A stretch of DNA of 64,000 bases, taken from the NCBI RefSeq assembly GCF_963583255.1, contig NC_084818.1:10666222-10730221 (forward strand). The letters run 5' to 3'. The translations under genes were made by a program, and so were the position numbers. The DNA is from Pyrus communis. Its lineage: Eukaryota > Streptophyta > Magnoliopsida > Rosales > Rosaceae. Each line of letters opens with the position of its first letter. The first letter of the stretch is position 1. Positions 22,190 to 35,086 of this stretch are shown one piece after another. The notes under the pieces are model-generated. The model did no database searches, was not told the DNA's origin, and saw only the letters and a program-made list of their open reading frames with translations.

Positions 22190-22999
22190 TAAATAGAGAA
22201 AAATATATATTTTTTATATCCCTTCACTGGTTTTATGACACATAATTTAGCCACTTGAATTCCTTCTACTTTGAAAAATCTCTCATTAATACAGCATTGA
22301 AGGGAGATGTTAGGGAACGTTAAGAGGCGCTTGTGAATTAGAAGTGATTGGCGCATATTAAAGTTTAGTTTTTCGACTTAGAAAGTCTTTATGTAATATC
22401 GCTTCGATGTCTCTTTAACAACACATACTTTCCAATTTGGAAATTTTATTAGAATTTATATAACCTCATTTTATACTCAACTTAATTTTAAATGTGAATT
22501 GTCTTTTTAGTGCTATTATATAATTATCATCAAGTACCAGATAAAATTAACAAAAAAACTAAAATTTATCAATAAACTCACATTCAATAATCAAACCATG
22601 CAATCTTTCTTCTAGGTTCTAATTTGGCTAAAACCCAAAGATTTTTTCATAGAGAAAAACAAACTCTTTTTGACAGATGGATAGTAATTTCAAAGTTTCT
22701 GATCCTTCAAATTTTTCTTGCTAAAAGGAAACAACCATCACTCGGGGAGAAAATTGAAATCAGATAACCAAATTAGGTAATTGGACTTGGAAAAATCTCG
22801 TCAAACAATAAACCTGCCCAGAGCCCCAGGGGCAAATGAAACCCACACCATAACCCAATTCAGTTTTCTCACAATGTAAAGATAGAGTTGAGTGTAAATT
22901 GAGTTATATTAGTTCAAATAAAATTTTCGTTTCTGATTTTGTAAATATTTTCTAAAGTTTTCTACTTGCGTGTCGTACTTATGTGATACCTAAATACCA
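22190..22999. other. intergenic, nothing recognised
   Basis: AT-rich DNA. The 70-codon minus-strand frame at 22144-22356 has no recognisable feature. Confidence 0.45.
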
Positions 23000-23119
23000 T
23001 TTGAGTATTACAACCTAGTGATATTCCTCTTTACTTGTAAGTGAGAGATCTTAGGTTCGATTCTTGCCAAAAGTGAATTTGAATCACATTATTCTTAGCC
23101 CATTGTGAGGCTAAGCCCA
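23000..23119 (+). mobile_element. SINE, copy E, 5' part
   Basis: It contains tttgagtattacaacctag, ttacttgtaagtgagag, a good B-box (taggttcgattcttgcc) and the body up to gaggctaagccca, where an insertion interrupts it. Its missing 3' part resumes at 26890 (cccactctttccccttaatg and an A-tail to about 26940). Confidence 0.75.
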
Positions 23120-26100
23120 TGTAACAACCTATCCTTAATTTTATGACTTTATTAATTTAAATGTGTGAAGTGACAAAAATGCCCCTAGAGGCGAGGATTT
23201 TAACTTTTGTTGACCACCGTATGAGGAGACATACGAAACATTCTTTTACATATTTGTGTTGTACTCGACTATACGAACGTGTAGGCGCAAGCGGAATCGA
23301 AATCGGAGTTATGGTTAAAATTTTACGGAACTAAAAACGTGAAGGGTATTTCGATAATTTCACATCTATAACTCATATATTTCATACATTTATACCATCC
23401 ATTCCTAGTCATTTTGTGATATTTTTGAGTTAAACTAGTTGCATTTTACCCTTTTTTGTGTTAATGTGCAGCTAATCGTATTTTGGAGCTCAGTTGAGGA
23501 CAAATAAGGAAAAATGGTGCTAAAAGTGGAGAATTGAATAAGGATGCTGATGTAGACAAAAAATTAAAAGTGGAAATTGAATATGGTGATGAATATGGCT
23601 CTTTATAAGACCAATAACAGTAAAAAAACGTGGGAATTAAATGCCAAATTATTGGGATGTATTGGCAATCTGCAATAGCCTCTTCAACCTTATAAAACTG
23701 AGAATTTCGGCCACTTTTACACAAGCTTCCCCTTGGGGACGCCCATAGCTCTCTCACTTCTCTTTCTTTGGCCTTTCTTCCAGAAATAAAGCCTTATTTC
23801 CCTTCACCATCCGCTACCACCGAAGAAACCATGTAGCTGCGCTGTTCTTGGAGAAGTTTAACATTAGAATTGCTTCAAGGGGGTTTTTTCTATGAACTTT
23901 AATTTCACTCATGTTGTTCTTGATATTTATATATTTTGTAATCATGTTGTGTAATTAAGTTCATAGTTGGGGAATTCGATGTAGCCTTGCATACCTACTC
24001 TACGTTATTAAGTTAAAGTATTCAAATTACCAATCTGTATTCTTGTTTCATTCACTGATTTTATAGTTTAATTAGTTTGTTAATCTTAATGTTTGATCAC
24101 CATTAGGACTGCTTATGAATTATTTGATCAAAGTTATAGTACACATCATGCTTAATCTTGGTAGACATGTGAATGAATGAAGAAACTACTATGCATACAT
24201 CCTGCCATGTGATTTCTTTGGTTCTTTGAAGTTTTCTTGTTCTTAATGGATTCTTATTTGGTAATCTAAGTTGAACATCACAACTAGGTTGAAGATTAGG
24301 AGTACTTGATCACAACCACATATCAAATGGATGATCATAAATAAGTAAAACGAACCCTAGTTGCAGATTGGAGAGTTGAATGCGTTTTGACTTAAATTTC
24401 ATGGAATTGGCTTGTAATGGTGAAATCGTTATCCCTAGTTCCGTTCCCATCGTTTTTGAATCAATCCATCATTCATCTTTATCTTGTATTGCATTTTATG
24501 TTACTTTAGATTCCAAAACAAAAATCTAAATTCAGTTTTCATTTTCATTGTTAATGAGGGTTCATATAAAGCTAGTAATTTGTAGAGTTCTAATCAGTCC
24601 CTGTGGTTCGACACCCTTACTTGTGCCATTATACTATCCTTATATTTTCACTTGAAGGAAACACAACAACGTTGTGAGATATTTTTCTGTTTCTTGTTTT
24701 GTGAGCCAGTGGGGCTCACTCTCTACTCTTTTCCCCTTTCTCATGCCTTCCAAATCTCTAGGGTCACTCTCTTCCTCTCTAACTCAATTCACTCTATCTT
24801 TATCTCTCTCGCTTCACACTACCCCTCTCCGCTCTCTTTCTCTACTTTGTAACCTTCCTTTCTCTATAAAGCAGTGAACTCCGTTGATGCATAAATGAAA
24901 ACAAACCACCGTCGGTACCATGATCTCTGCTTTCCGAGTAGGAGTAAGCCTCGGGAACCCCCACTTTCTTCCTTTTTCGTCATTTAGTATCAAATTTAAG
25001 TGTTGTATGTGATTTTGGACTAGTTTAATGGTAGGAAAAACCTCGGAAAGTTTTACCCAGTTTTCCGGTGAAGGATCCGATGGCTTTCAAGCCAACTCCA
25101 GCCACGGTAGGACCTCATGTAGGTATATTTCTCTTTTTTTTACTTCCAGCTTTAGAACCATATATTATGCGTTGATTTTGGTTGAGTTTTGAAGCTAATC
25201 GGAGCCTCGGAAGTTTCCCAGCCAAATCCCCAGTTTTCCGGTCGTTGCAGCAACAACCAAAAAAGAAAAAAAAGAAAAAGAAAAAAGAAAAAGGCCTAAA
25301 CCGGATCTGAGAATCGGCCCAAACCCATGACCCGGATCCATTTAAGAATTAGAATTAATATTTCGTTAACCTTCCAGTTAACTTTAACAGAATATTCTGT
25401 TTGAGAATATAATATTCTGTTAAAGTTAACTGTTGACTGCTAGTTGACTTTTTTGATATTTTCTCGTAAACCCTCATACGCTAATTTCGACACCCCAAGT
25501 CCGATTTTGACATCCATTTTGTGAAATTCCGAAGTTTTAACGTAGTTGACCGGCTTGACATCTCGGTTGACTTTTTAGGAATGATTGTTGACTTTTTGTT
25601 GACTTTTTTCTAAAAATGCCTGGGACCCTTTCTAGCGTATTTCAACGTCTTGGTTCCAAATCCAAAATTCGTTTTCCCAAATTTAATCGTTTTTATTAAA
25701 TTTTATTAATCGGTCCCAATATTATGCTTAGGTGCGATTACTATTAGAGAATCCGGCTTTCCTAGTTCGAATGAATGTGCCTCGCAAGTATCTGTGAGTA
25801 TGTCTTTTCTTTATATAGTATTTACACTTTTTGAGTTTCCATATATATATATATAATTATTAATGAATTTTCTACGTGATATCATAATTAAATTAACGTT
25901 TATAAGAAATGTTGTATTATTGAGATATATGAAATTATGCTAAATCCTACAAGATGCACAAGTAGGCAAACTATTATGAGATTTCATTTACAACCATGAT
26001 TGATATTTTATGAAATAGTATTATGTTGACTAGAATTGCCGATTTACCGTTGTATGATCATATTTACGTTATTTGCTCAACGTGTGCTACATTGGTGTTA

Positions 26101-26889
26101 GTACTAGACCAGGCCAGTGCCAGTCTTTTACGTGTATGTTCACATCGCACCGTACGCTCACTTTGGATCCATTATAGGTGCCAATCTTGTCCTAGATTGC
26201 TATAGGCAATTAGGACTCGTATGTGATGCGCATATCGCCAGTCTTCACATGATTGTAGTACTAGAGCATAAATCATTATTACACCCAGTCTATTCAAGTC
26301 AAAAGATCTCTGCATGAACTCATGTGTCAGCATATGTCGATGAGCACTCGATATGATATGTTTGTTTATTCGAGATATTGTGATTATCGGATGTTGAGTT
26401 TTTATTTACGAAATATTATGAAGTATTGCATTCTCAATGATATTACCGTTTACGATAAGTATTTTCATACTATACGTAGTGTGCTATGTTTGGAAACTAT
26501 ACTTGCTTTAAAGCGAGAGGTTATTACGTTTTGAAAAGATTGTACAAAGCTTTATTTTTAGGTCTACTCACCCTTATTTTTTGCCCCTTCAGGTTTTAGT
26601 AGTAGAACTTTTGTGTCAACAAGGATTCTTGGCAAATCTTGGTATTGGAGATTAACTTCGATGGTACAATTCTCATTCTACTTTTACTGTACTTTACTTA
26701 TACTCTGACATCACGTGTAAAATAGGTTCATTTCCGCTCACAAGCGCACTCTTGCATTTAGGCACTTCTAGGTTTAAATTTACTCACATTTTTCACATCA
26801 CTAAACTTTATGGCTTCGTCACCCTTCTGGTGTCGGCCGGTACAACTCGATTTAGAATCCAGATGAATATTCTGGGTCGGAGTGTATCA
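23120..26889 (+). mobile_element. LTR-type insertion (solo LTR or non-autonomous element) splitting a SINE
   Basis: The segment starts TGTAACAACC and ends GTGTATCA, so it has TG...CA termini. It lies inside a SINE, with gccca before it and accca after it, a 5-bp target duplication with one change. No gag or pol motif is present. I see no second copy of the ends inside, so it looks like one very long LTR (about 2.5 kb once the inner insertion at roughly 23.39-24.65 kb is removed) left by recombination, probably from a Ty3-type element; the strand given is that of the TG...CA reading and is arbitrary. The (TA)n and ORFs inside are not supported as genes. Confidence 0.6.
23390..24655 (+). repeat. 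inner insertion resembling a second LTR
   Basis: The composition and wording change at both ends. The right part contains cagtccctgtggttcgacac, a phrase common near LTR ends of Tat/Athila-type Ty3 elements. The flanking text on each side (atttcac... and ...ttttcac) would read continuously without it. Exact borders are not resolved. Confidence 0.4.
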
Positions 26890-26940
26890 ACCCACTCTTT
26901 CCCCTTAATGTAAATAATAACGTATTTAAAAAAAAAAAAA
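26890..26940 (+). mobile_element. SINE, copy E, 3' part
   Basis: The sequence cccactctttccccttaatg, then taaataataacgt and a run of A, is the 3' portion of the SINE, displaced 3.77 kb from its 5' part by the LTR-type insertion. Confidence 0.7.
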
Positions 26941-27140
26941 TCATTCGAGTAAGAGTTGCTGGCTAACCAATGATCCAATTTTGAGCATAAACAAATCTGA
27001 TTAATTCATAGTGACAAACAAAAACATGAAATTATACTATTTTCTTGGGGAAAATGTGCTCATTGCCAGCAATGCAATCTTTTTTATTAATTTTATTTTT
27101 GTTCAACGAGGTCATTAATCATAATTTGGTCGTCCTATTT

Positions 27141-27358
27141 TTTATTTATTTTTTGAACAACGATATTATCTACATTAAGATAGGAAGGTAGGCTAAGTTT
27201 TACATTGGGTTAGCAATCTACACTAAGTAGAGAAGGTAAGTTAAGCCTTACAATGGATTAGCAATAATGTGGTTCAAATTCGTCTTTAACGATAATCGAA
27301 CCTAAGACCTCTCACTTATAAGTGAAGATGAATATTACTAAACTATAGTATTAAGTCA
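27141..27358 (-). mobile_element. SINE, copy F, with a partial internal duplication
   Basis: On the minus strand it starts gacttaatactatagtttag, has ataagtgagaggtcttaggt, a B-box, and ends gtagataatatcgttgttc before an A-rich tail. The segment with gtagatt...cttaacttacc occurs twice in slightly different form, making it longer than copies A and H. Confidence 0.7.
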
Positions 27359-28895
27359 TTAATTTGGTCGTGCTTGCATATGATTTAAAATTGTTGCTTC
27401 TGTTCTGTAGTTAAGACATATTTTTGAGGTGGGTCACTGACTCAATTGGGTCTGTGTCGTGGTTCATTAACAGCCCAAGCCTCTCAAAGAAGCCCTTACT
27501 TTCGTGAATTGGGTTGGTCTTACAGAAACAAAAACCTATACAATCATTTGGAGCAAATAGTTTATTTATTTATTTTTTAATTTTTCTTTCATTCTAAAAA
27601 TGGACCTGTTGGTAGCTAGCCATGGAAATATACTTTTTCGGGAGTCGAGAAGACTTACGGAAGCATTTCAGCTTTCTTCTGACCACCGTCGTTTGATTCA
27701 CCAGTTTTAGGAATCGAATCCAAGATGTACTATGTGGATTATGGGTCTGGAATTTATTTGGAGCAAATAGTTGACACTCCAAGAGATTTTCCTACTGGAC
27801 ATTTAAGTTACAAATTTAATAAGAATCGTTAGATCATTACACCTAATGGGTTCTAATAGCTCTTGTTCTGATTTTAACTTAAATATGCACTTTTGATATG
27901 CTCTATAGAACACACTACTCTTCTTTCTCACACATATTCAACATTCTCTTAAAGCTTCGCTCACCCGAGCACCTGGATTGTATGCATGGTTTGTGCAAGA
28001 CCCCGGTAGAAGTATATAAATAGTGTATCATCATTACAGTGGAGATACATTGTATTGACATGTTCACAACCTAGGTGTCTAGATGAACATTTCTATATTC
28101 TCTTATACTAATCGTTTTTTAACACAAGATTTAACTTAATTATTTCAATTGAATTGAATAATAGTTCAACTTTCTAGAGTGAACTAGTATGATTAAACCG
28201 AGTAACATTTATATAACATTAATCATGACCTAACCTCTTTAGTATTTAGACTATCTTTCAAGTATGTGTATCTTGGCAAATTCAAAATATCCCTTATGAT
28301 TAGGGTAAAATTATAGTTTGCACCCTTAAATTTGGGTGCAATTACAACTCCATACCTCAAATTTAAAATATTGCAATGTCATGTATAAACTTACAAATTC
28401 ATGATCCAATGGGATTATGAGTCCTCCTGGTCGAGGTAGCTAATATCCAAATGACTTATATGTCAAATCCCTTTAAATTGGACTTACATATTATCTCGAT
28501 CTTGCCCAAACATTATAATTAATTATGTGATAAGAGAGACAAACATATAGTTGCACGTAACTTGTGGCATCCAAGAATCACAAAATTTAGCATCTTTGCT
28601 CATTCATTTCAATGACAAGAAAATAAGGCAATTGAAGCAAAAGAGAGATTATTTTGTTTTGAGCTTTGACAAAAAGAGACCTCAAACGTGGATTTCAGAT
28701 AGGGAACCAACCAATCAAAACGGTTTAATCTGCCACGTGTCAAGCTCTCCCAATGAACTGAGGAAGTAGTACAACCCTCCGAGATAACGAACCAACACAC
28801 ACCCAACACTTCGAGAGAAACAAAATCATTGCCAGCAACAGAAGCAATCAACCACGGCTACCAAGTCAAGCAGCTGACGATAAGACTCAATTCTA
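27359..28895. other. intergenic and CURT1 upstream region
   Basis: No other gene is supported. The right-hand 250 bp form the promoter and 5' UTR of CURT1 (see the G-box entry). A short segment from about 28305 resembles the common plant repeat opening gggtaaaattatagtttgc. Confidence 0.5.
28734..28739 (+). promoter_or_regulatory. G-box upstream of CURT1
   Basis: CACGTG within gccacgtgtcaagc lies 157 bp before the CURT1 ATG, with a CCAAT-like accaatc about 25 bp before it. G-boxes bind bZIP and bHLH factors and are common in promoters of photosynthesis genes. The function here is inferred. Confidence 0.5.
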
Positions 28896-31241
28896 ATGGC
28901 AGCGACAGCCTCATCCATGGCGGCCACCGCCGTCTTCATACCACGTTTTCCCATCAAACCCACCCGCTGCTCCGCTTTGCCTTACCTCCCTCCTCGCCTC
29001 TCCTCCCCTTCTTCCTTCCCTCTTAAATCCTTCTCAGGTGAGCTGCTTCTCAAGCTTGTATTTTTAAGTTTATTTCTTAACAAATTATGTTGTTTTTAGT
29101 GGTTTTTATGTGTGTTCTTTTACTTGCTTTTTTGGGTTGCTGAGAAAATGTGGGTGGGAGGGAATTTTTTTTGTGATTTTTTATTTATTTTGGTAATATC
29201 TGTTATGTGGGTGTCAATGGAATTATCTGCTAGTTGCAGTTGACTTGTGTATATCAAGTATTTTCCCTGCGTTTAGTTGTTAATGGTTTTGTGAATTGAA
29301 GTAATTCATGAAGGAAGAATTTTGTTCTGTTGTTTTCCTGCATTTCTCAAGCTAATAGATGTAGAGGAAAGGTAAGGTTCTGGTTCCGGTTCTTAACGCA
29401 GAGGTTTTGAACCTTGCTGTTTTGATATTTTGAAAGTTGGGTGTTGATTGAAACGAAGATAACTGTCCTGCATTCCTGTGCTAATATACGTCATAGACGG
29501 GAAATTAAGGTATGCAGAAATTACGAGAAGGAATGAATGTATCTTAGTTGGTTAAGTTGGATCATTGCGGTTGTAACTTCTTACTTTAGAATGGGGCTCC
29601 AGATTCCGACTTTAGTTTCATATGGAACTAGTCTCAGTAGATTTTACGGGTGGGAATGACGAGTGTCAGAGTTTTTGGATTTTAACACGTATTTTATGTA
29701 TCTAAGCATTTAGGCTTATAGCTGATTTGGTGCATTGACTGCATTCCAAGTAAATGAACTTAAAAGCGCTGTTTTTTGCTTCCATGCTCCAATTCCACTT
29801 CAATACCTTTCGTAGCCTTGATCAGTTAATTGGTAAGAGAAGGGAACCTTAGTGCTCAAACTGTGAAGGCAAATAACACGGTCGCAGCCAAGTTGACATG
29901 TCAGGTTTCTTTGATAGTTGTTGATATAGGTGGTGGGACTCAACTCGGGTACGCCGTTCTGTGAAAAGGCAACAGTCATAGTCTCATAGAGTAGAGTAGG
30001 AATTGGCCAATCTCATATGTTGCTCGAAATTTGCTGCAACTCTAGAGCACATATATGCAATCCAAGACACGCAAACGAAGATGATATTTAAAAGACTTTT
30101 GGGGTGTGAATTTTTCACTTTTTGGTTTGGCAGACCGTTTGAAAATAAAAATCATTGCTTAAGCTTTTAGAGCAGACCATTGTTATCCTTAGTTTTTTCT
30201 TTTACTTAATTGGTTTCACTGTCTATTGGAAACTGAGTTTGATTTCTTATTTTTTAATTTGTCTGTTTATATAAACTGTTAAGAATGTATTAACTATAAG
30301 CTTAAGCAAAGATTGTTATTCTTTCAAAGGGTCCCGGAGGCTTTCTCTTCAGGTCAGAGCTTCATCTTCAGAAGAGACATCCACATCCGTCGACACTAAT
30401 GAACTTATATCAGACTTGAAGGAGAAGGTATGAAAAGCTTTTTGTTCCCCTTTGTGTTGAATCTTATGACAATCATTTCTATGTTTCTTCTACTTACTGC
30501 TATTTTGTTTGGACCTTTCTTGCTGAAGTGAATCCAATAGTTGGTTTAAAAATGATTTCCTGTATGTTCTCCTTCCCAGTGGGATGCAGTTGAAAACAAG
30601 TCTACAGTACTTCTGTATGGAGGTGGGGCGATAGTCGCTGTGTGGTTGTCCTCAATAGTTGTTGGTGCCGTCAATTCAGTGCCACTTGTAAGTGATTTCT
30701 TTGGAAACCACATACCTCTAGGTTTTTCAGTTTTGAAATGGAAAGTGATGAATCTATTTTTCAAGTTACAACTTTGTCCGTGTCGTTGATTTATCTCCTC
30801 TTTAGAAATTAATTGAACTACTCTGAATTGACTTTCAGCTTCCAAAGGTCCTGGAGTTGGTAGGGCTAGGATACACTGGATGGTTTGTCTACCGTTACCT
30901 ACTCTTCAAGGTGAGTCTAAAATTCCCGACTTAAAGTTTGAGTTATCGCTGTTTTCTTCAAGCACGATGCATTCCTTTACAAGAAATAAGATCTGTTTTT
31001 CGTTTCATATTCGCCCCCTTAATAGGATCTCGTACACACTGGATGATCACGTCATTCACGCAATGCCCCCGTCCATCCATCAATGATTTTAATGGCTAGA
31101 ACAACATATTTGCTTTCTGTATCTGCGCACTCGATAATTCTAACAAGTGCAATTTGTGTTTGGTATCACCCTCAGTCAAGCAGAAAAGAACTAGCTACAG
31201 ACATTGAGGCACTGAAGAAGAAGATTGCCGGAACTGAATAG
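28896..31241 (+). CDS. CURT1: CURVATURE THYLAKOID 1 protein, chloroplastic
   Basis: Five exons: 28896-29037, 30330-30427, 30580-30687, 30839-30910 and 31176-31241 (161 residues). All introns are GT-AG, and the phases join cleanly. Residues 1 to about 60 are a serine/proline-rich chloroplast transit peptide (MAATASSMAATAVF). The mature part begins near VRASSSEETSTS, has an amphipathic start (ELISDLKEKWDAVENK), two transmembrane helices (about 92-115, LLYGGGAIVAVWLSSIVVGA; about 125-143, LELVGLGYTGWFVYRYLLF) and ends with an amphipathic helix (SSRKELATDIEALKKKIAGTE). This is the CURT1 architecture; these proteins oligomerise at grana margins and bend the thylakoid membrane. The length fits CURT1A (At4g01150), and the neighbouring DUF1191 gene supports that, though CURT1B cannot be excluded. 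No defect is visible. Confidence 0.93.
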
Positions 31242-31973
31242 ATCCGTATTACGAGGTGGCAAACGTCAGGCACATTTATCGTCGACATCCTTTCGTTTTG
31301 ATTCATGTACGTCCACTGTAAGAGGCATTTGTATCCTGTAATCTAAAATAGGTTTATAATATTTGAACTATTGTTGTAGTCATGTTAATGTACTCCCATC
31401 CTTCATCTTTGGAATAAGATTTGGCAATTTTATGTCAGTTGGTCTATCGGAATCGGCTCTTGCACTTTTAACCATATCCGAAACCATATTCGAATAATAT
31501 TTCCAAAACCATATCCGAAACAATATGTATTAATGGGGTTGGATACGAATTAGAGACCCCCATTACTATACCCGAAACCATAACCTAACAATATTCCCAG
31601 TTTTTTCCCATATCCGAAATATAACCAAATTTTCATCCGAAATATGTTTCATGCTGGTAATTCTCCCTAGTTATCGAGTTTAACGGTTTGAATTGCCATT
31701 CCCACACGACCACTAAAGTGCCACCATACCATAATTTGGATTACTTTTGGACTTCGCCTAATTTGGATACCTTAAATACATGATAATCACGATTAACAGA
31801 GGATGGAAAAGTAAATAGTTGTAATCATGTTTAAGCCCTCAACCGGAGAGCGCTAAATGGTGGCTAGTTATTACAATGCCTTGTCCAAGTTAGGACAAGG
31901 ATGGTAAAAAGCAAACACATAAAAGCAAAACGAAAATTAAACTTGTGCTTCGACAATCGGCTTGACAGACAAG
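31242..31973. other. intergenic between convergent CURT1 and POB1/LRB genes
   Basis: This holds both 3' UTRs. From about 31470 to 31650 a word of the type aaccatatccgaaac recurs at least five times in degenerate form, which looks like a short repeat or transposon remnant. Confidence 0.5.
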
Positions 31974-34900
31974 TCACTGTTTGATGGTAAGCTCCGCTCT
32001 AAGATGGAGGACGCCGTTTATGAAGAAAAGACTATCATCGGCCATGAAGGAAGTCCATGGTATGGCGAATAAGTTACGGTAGCCAACTGCCTTGCCCCCG
32101 GTAAATGTGTAGTTGCCTTTGTATTTGCTGATGAATTCCTCAGTTGGCTTTGATCTCGCCGCAAATTCGTAGTCCACTGCAAAACTCACTGACCCTTTTT
32201 CCTGCATCCCCAAAAACAGGCCAAAACAATGGAAAGAACTCTGCTGGTCCATGTTGCAATGCGCAGAGAGGAAGAACCCTTGCCCGCCCAAGTGAAATGC
32301 CTGAGAATAAACCCGTCCGGATGGGAATAAATTTGCACACTCTTCCCGCTTCAAGTCCAGGTACACCACACACTGCTGTCTCGGAAGATCAAATTCTACC
32401 ACCTTAACAGGGCGATACTTGTATGCCCGCTCCACAAACCGACGATTCAAGGTAGCTGACTCCTCTGCTGCAAGAATTCGCTGCCTGTGTGGAGCCTCAG
32501 CTTTGAAGAAAAGGGCCTCAAGGACAAGCTTGGATGCGGCTTCGTGGTCAAAATCATTACAGGTTAAGACCTTTTTTAGCTTTCGACAAGTCATGTATGG
32601 GAAGCGAATGTAGCGTGCAAGACGAGCACCCAAGATGTCTCGCCTTTCCTCCAACTTAGGGTAGTGAGTCCTAGACCATTTCAACACAAAGTCATATACA
32701 GCATCCTCTGATGCAACCTGGAGTTCATCACTGGATATAATTGCCTCTATTCCAGCTAGGGGTAAGGCCATCACCTCTTCAAAAAACCTGGTTGAAAGAA
32801 CCAACTGTCAAAAATATATCTCCTAAATTTCATACAACTTTAATGAACAAGAACTTAGTCAGATCAAGTTCAAATATGAGTCACACAGAAATTTACTTGC
32901 TTATGTCCTTGTAACGGACAGCGAGGTGCTGCTTTGCTGCATCAGTCAATGCCAGGACTGCTTCAGCCATTAAGACACTTGAAGGAAGCTCTAGGTAAAG
33001 CAATGCAGATTCAGGTGTCATGGGCATATTCCTCAGTAGCCGACTGCAATACCTCATGCATGAAGCAACCTCAAATTTGTCAGCAGCCATCAACACATCT
33101 AGTAGAGCAGGAGCTGTGGTGGTGGACAAGGTATTGCTGTACATAAAATTTAGGAGCTCCATGACAGCAGCTTCTTCTGCACTCAGGGAAACAAAACGAC
33201 ACTTGTCAGGTAACTTCTTCATGGTCAACTCGTAAAGTAGTAGTTTCCATGGAAGGAAACATTTCGGGGACAGTAAGCTTCTAATATTTGTTCTTACCGG
33301 ACACATTGATTCGCAAGGTTACATGTCGCTGTTCAGACTCCCTCATCCCATTTGAAAAGAGCTGCATAATAATACAAAAGGAGGGCAATGAGAAAAACCA
33401 TCCACTGACGATAACGAGCAAATATACAGGAACAGATAAAACCAGAGGACAATTACCTTATAGAAAAATGGACTCTTGGCTGCCAAAATTGGAGAGCTAA
33501 TGTGCAATGTTTTAACTCTCACAACTGTAGAACAATCCATTCCCCAATCTGAATCATTGCTGTTTGCAGCTTCATCCCCTATAAGAATATTCATTCAAGT
33601 TTGGAACGCTTAAAACATGACACCACTAGAATTACAAAGCAGATCTCTTAATATGGCCGCACACATGACTCACAGCAAGACAAGGATATGACATAATGAA
33701 ATTGTAAGCCCTCATTAGATAGTATCAGGGTTTCACCTCAGATAATATTATTCTCATAAATTTATGCAGTCTCACTCAGAATCCTTAGAGATGCAATAGA
33801 TAAAAAAGAATTCTGTCGAAGCCATTATTATTTTATTCATACGACTTTCTTTAGAGCTCAAGGACACAGAGGAATGTGCATATGGGAGATCCTACTCAAT
33901 TAAGCCCGTCTTCTTATGTGCTTTATAAACTTCACTTAAGAAACATTCGGTTACCTGAAGGTGATTCTTCAACCATTGCAACTGCTTCCTCATCTTGATT
34001 TTCACAGCCCTCACAATCATCCATATCAGGCTGGTTGTCATTCAAGATTTGCTCCTCGGGGCATTCAGCGAGATCCAGAACTGAACAAAATTTAAAACTT
34101 TAACCAACATTGCCATAACACCACATCATGTGCATAAACAAAATGCATGGGAAGTGAGAATCATGCAGGTGATGAAGAATATCCAGATAACAGAAACCAC
34201 AATCCCAAACAATCAAGGGAAAAACAAACCAACAGGGAAACGGAAATTATACCTTCTTCTTGTCCACAAATCACAATCGAAAAATACATGGAAACGCCAA
34301 GTTGAATACATGTCGGCCAAAAAAGTGTTGAAGAAATCAAGTATAAATTTTAAATTGAAGTCCCAGGTCAAACCAAGTAAGTCCTATGCAGTCATATGGT
34401 TCCGCAAAGTCAAATACCTTGATTTCTTATGAGGCGTACAATATAAGAAGTATCACCCGAATTTCATATGAAACTCCCCTTCTTCCGTTTCATTTCCACA
34501 ATTTTCTCAGCAACCAAACAAACAAAATAGAGTAATGTAACGGACTCAATCAAAAGTTGCCCCCAAATATTTGCATTTGAAATTTAAGTACAATTATTAG
34601 GGAATAACCAATATCAATATCATAATAATAATTTCACTTCTATGATAAATAAACACCAAATTACTAAGCTTTTCAGCTGAACAAGCAACAAACAGTTTCA
34701 AAGTAATCCCCAATTCGAAATCCTAAAACCCCAAATGTTCAAACTTTCCCTAATTTCTCGGAAACCAAACAAAACCCATCAAAATTCAAAAATCGAATTG
34801 AAAAATCCAAAGAGAACATACTGTTTTCCTTCTTGATGTCTTCTCTCCTCCGCTTCCGGTGACGGGCCCAATCAGCAATACTGGTGCAGGCCTCGGAATC

Positions 34901-35086
34901 GGGTCTGGACTCGGGTGTGTCACCCATGATCTCGATCCGAAGCAGACGGTCGGAGAAGTTACTATCGTTAAAGGCGAAGCCGAAATCGTCGCCGTCAGCG
35001 TCGGCCGACGGCGTCACGGCCCGCGAGAAGTCGGGTTCCATCAGCGTAGTTCTCGGGTCGAATAGATCCGTATTCAATTCCTTCAT
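31974..35086 (-). CDS. BTB/POZ-BACK protein of the POB1/LIGHT-RESPONSE BTB family
   Basis: Six exons on the minus strand: 35086-34822, 34080-33955, 33578-33457, 33361-33298, 33176-32897 and 32787-31974 (556 residues). All junctions are GT-AG and in phase. Residues 1-130 are acidic, with a basic patch ([13 protein letters not shown]) that could be a nuclear signal. The BTB domain is at about 140-250 ([53 protein letters not shown]). BACK follows at about 290-380 ([40 protein letters not shown]). The C-terminal domain ([40 protein letters not shown]) is characteristic of POB1/LRB. Family members are substrate adaptors of CUL3 ubiquitin ligases; Arabidopsis LRB1/2/3 act in phytochrome signalling. 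Length matches the family (about 560). Gene order suggests LRB3 or LRB1; I cannot tell which. Confidence 0.95.

Noticed and set aside
24652..24877. Small plus-strand frames rich in serine and leucine.
   Set aside because: They lie in CT-rich LTR-type sequence with no conserved motif.
28829..29026. An upstream start for CURT1 at 28829.
   Set aside because: It lies in a different frame from the transit peptide and mature protein; 28896 gives the conserved N-terminus.
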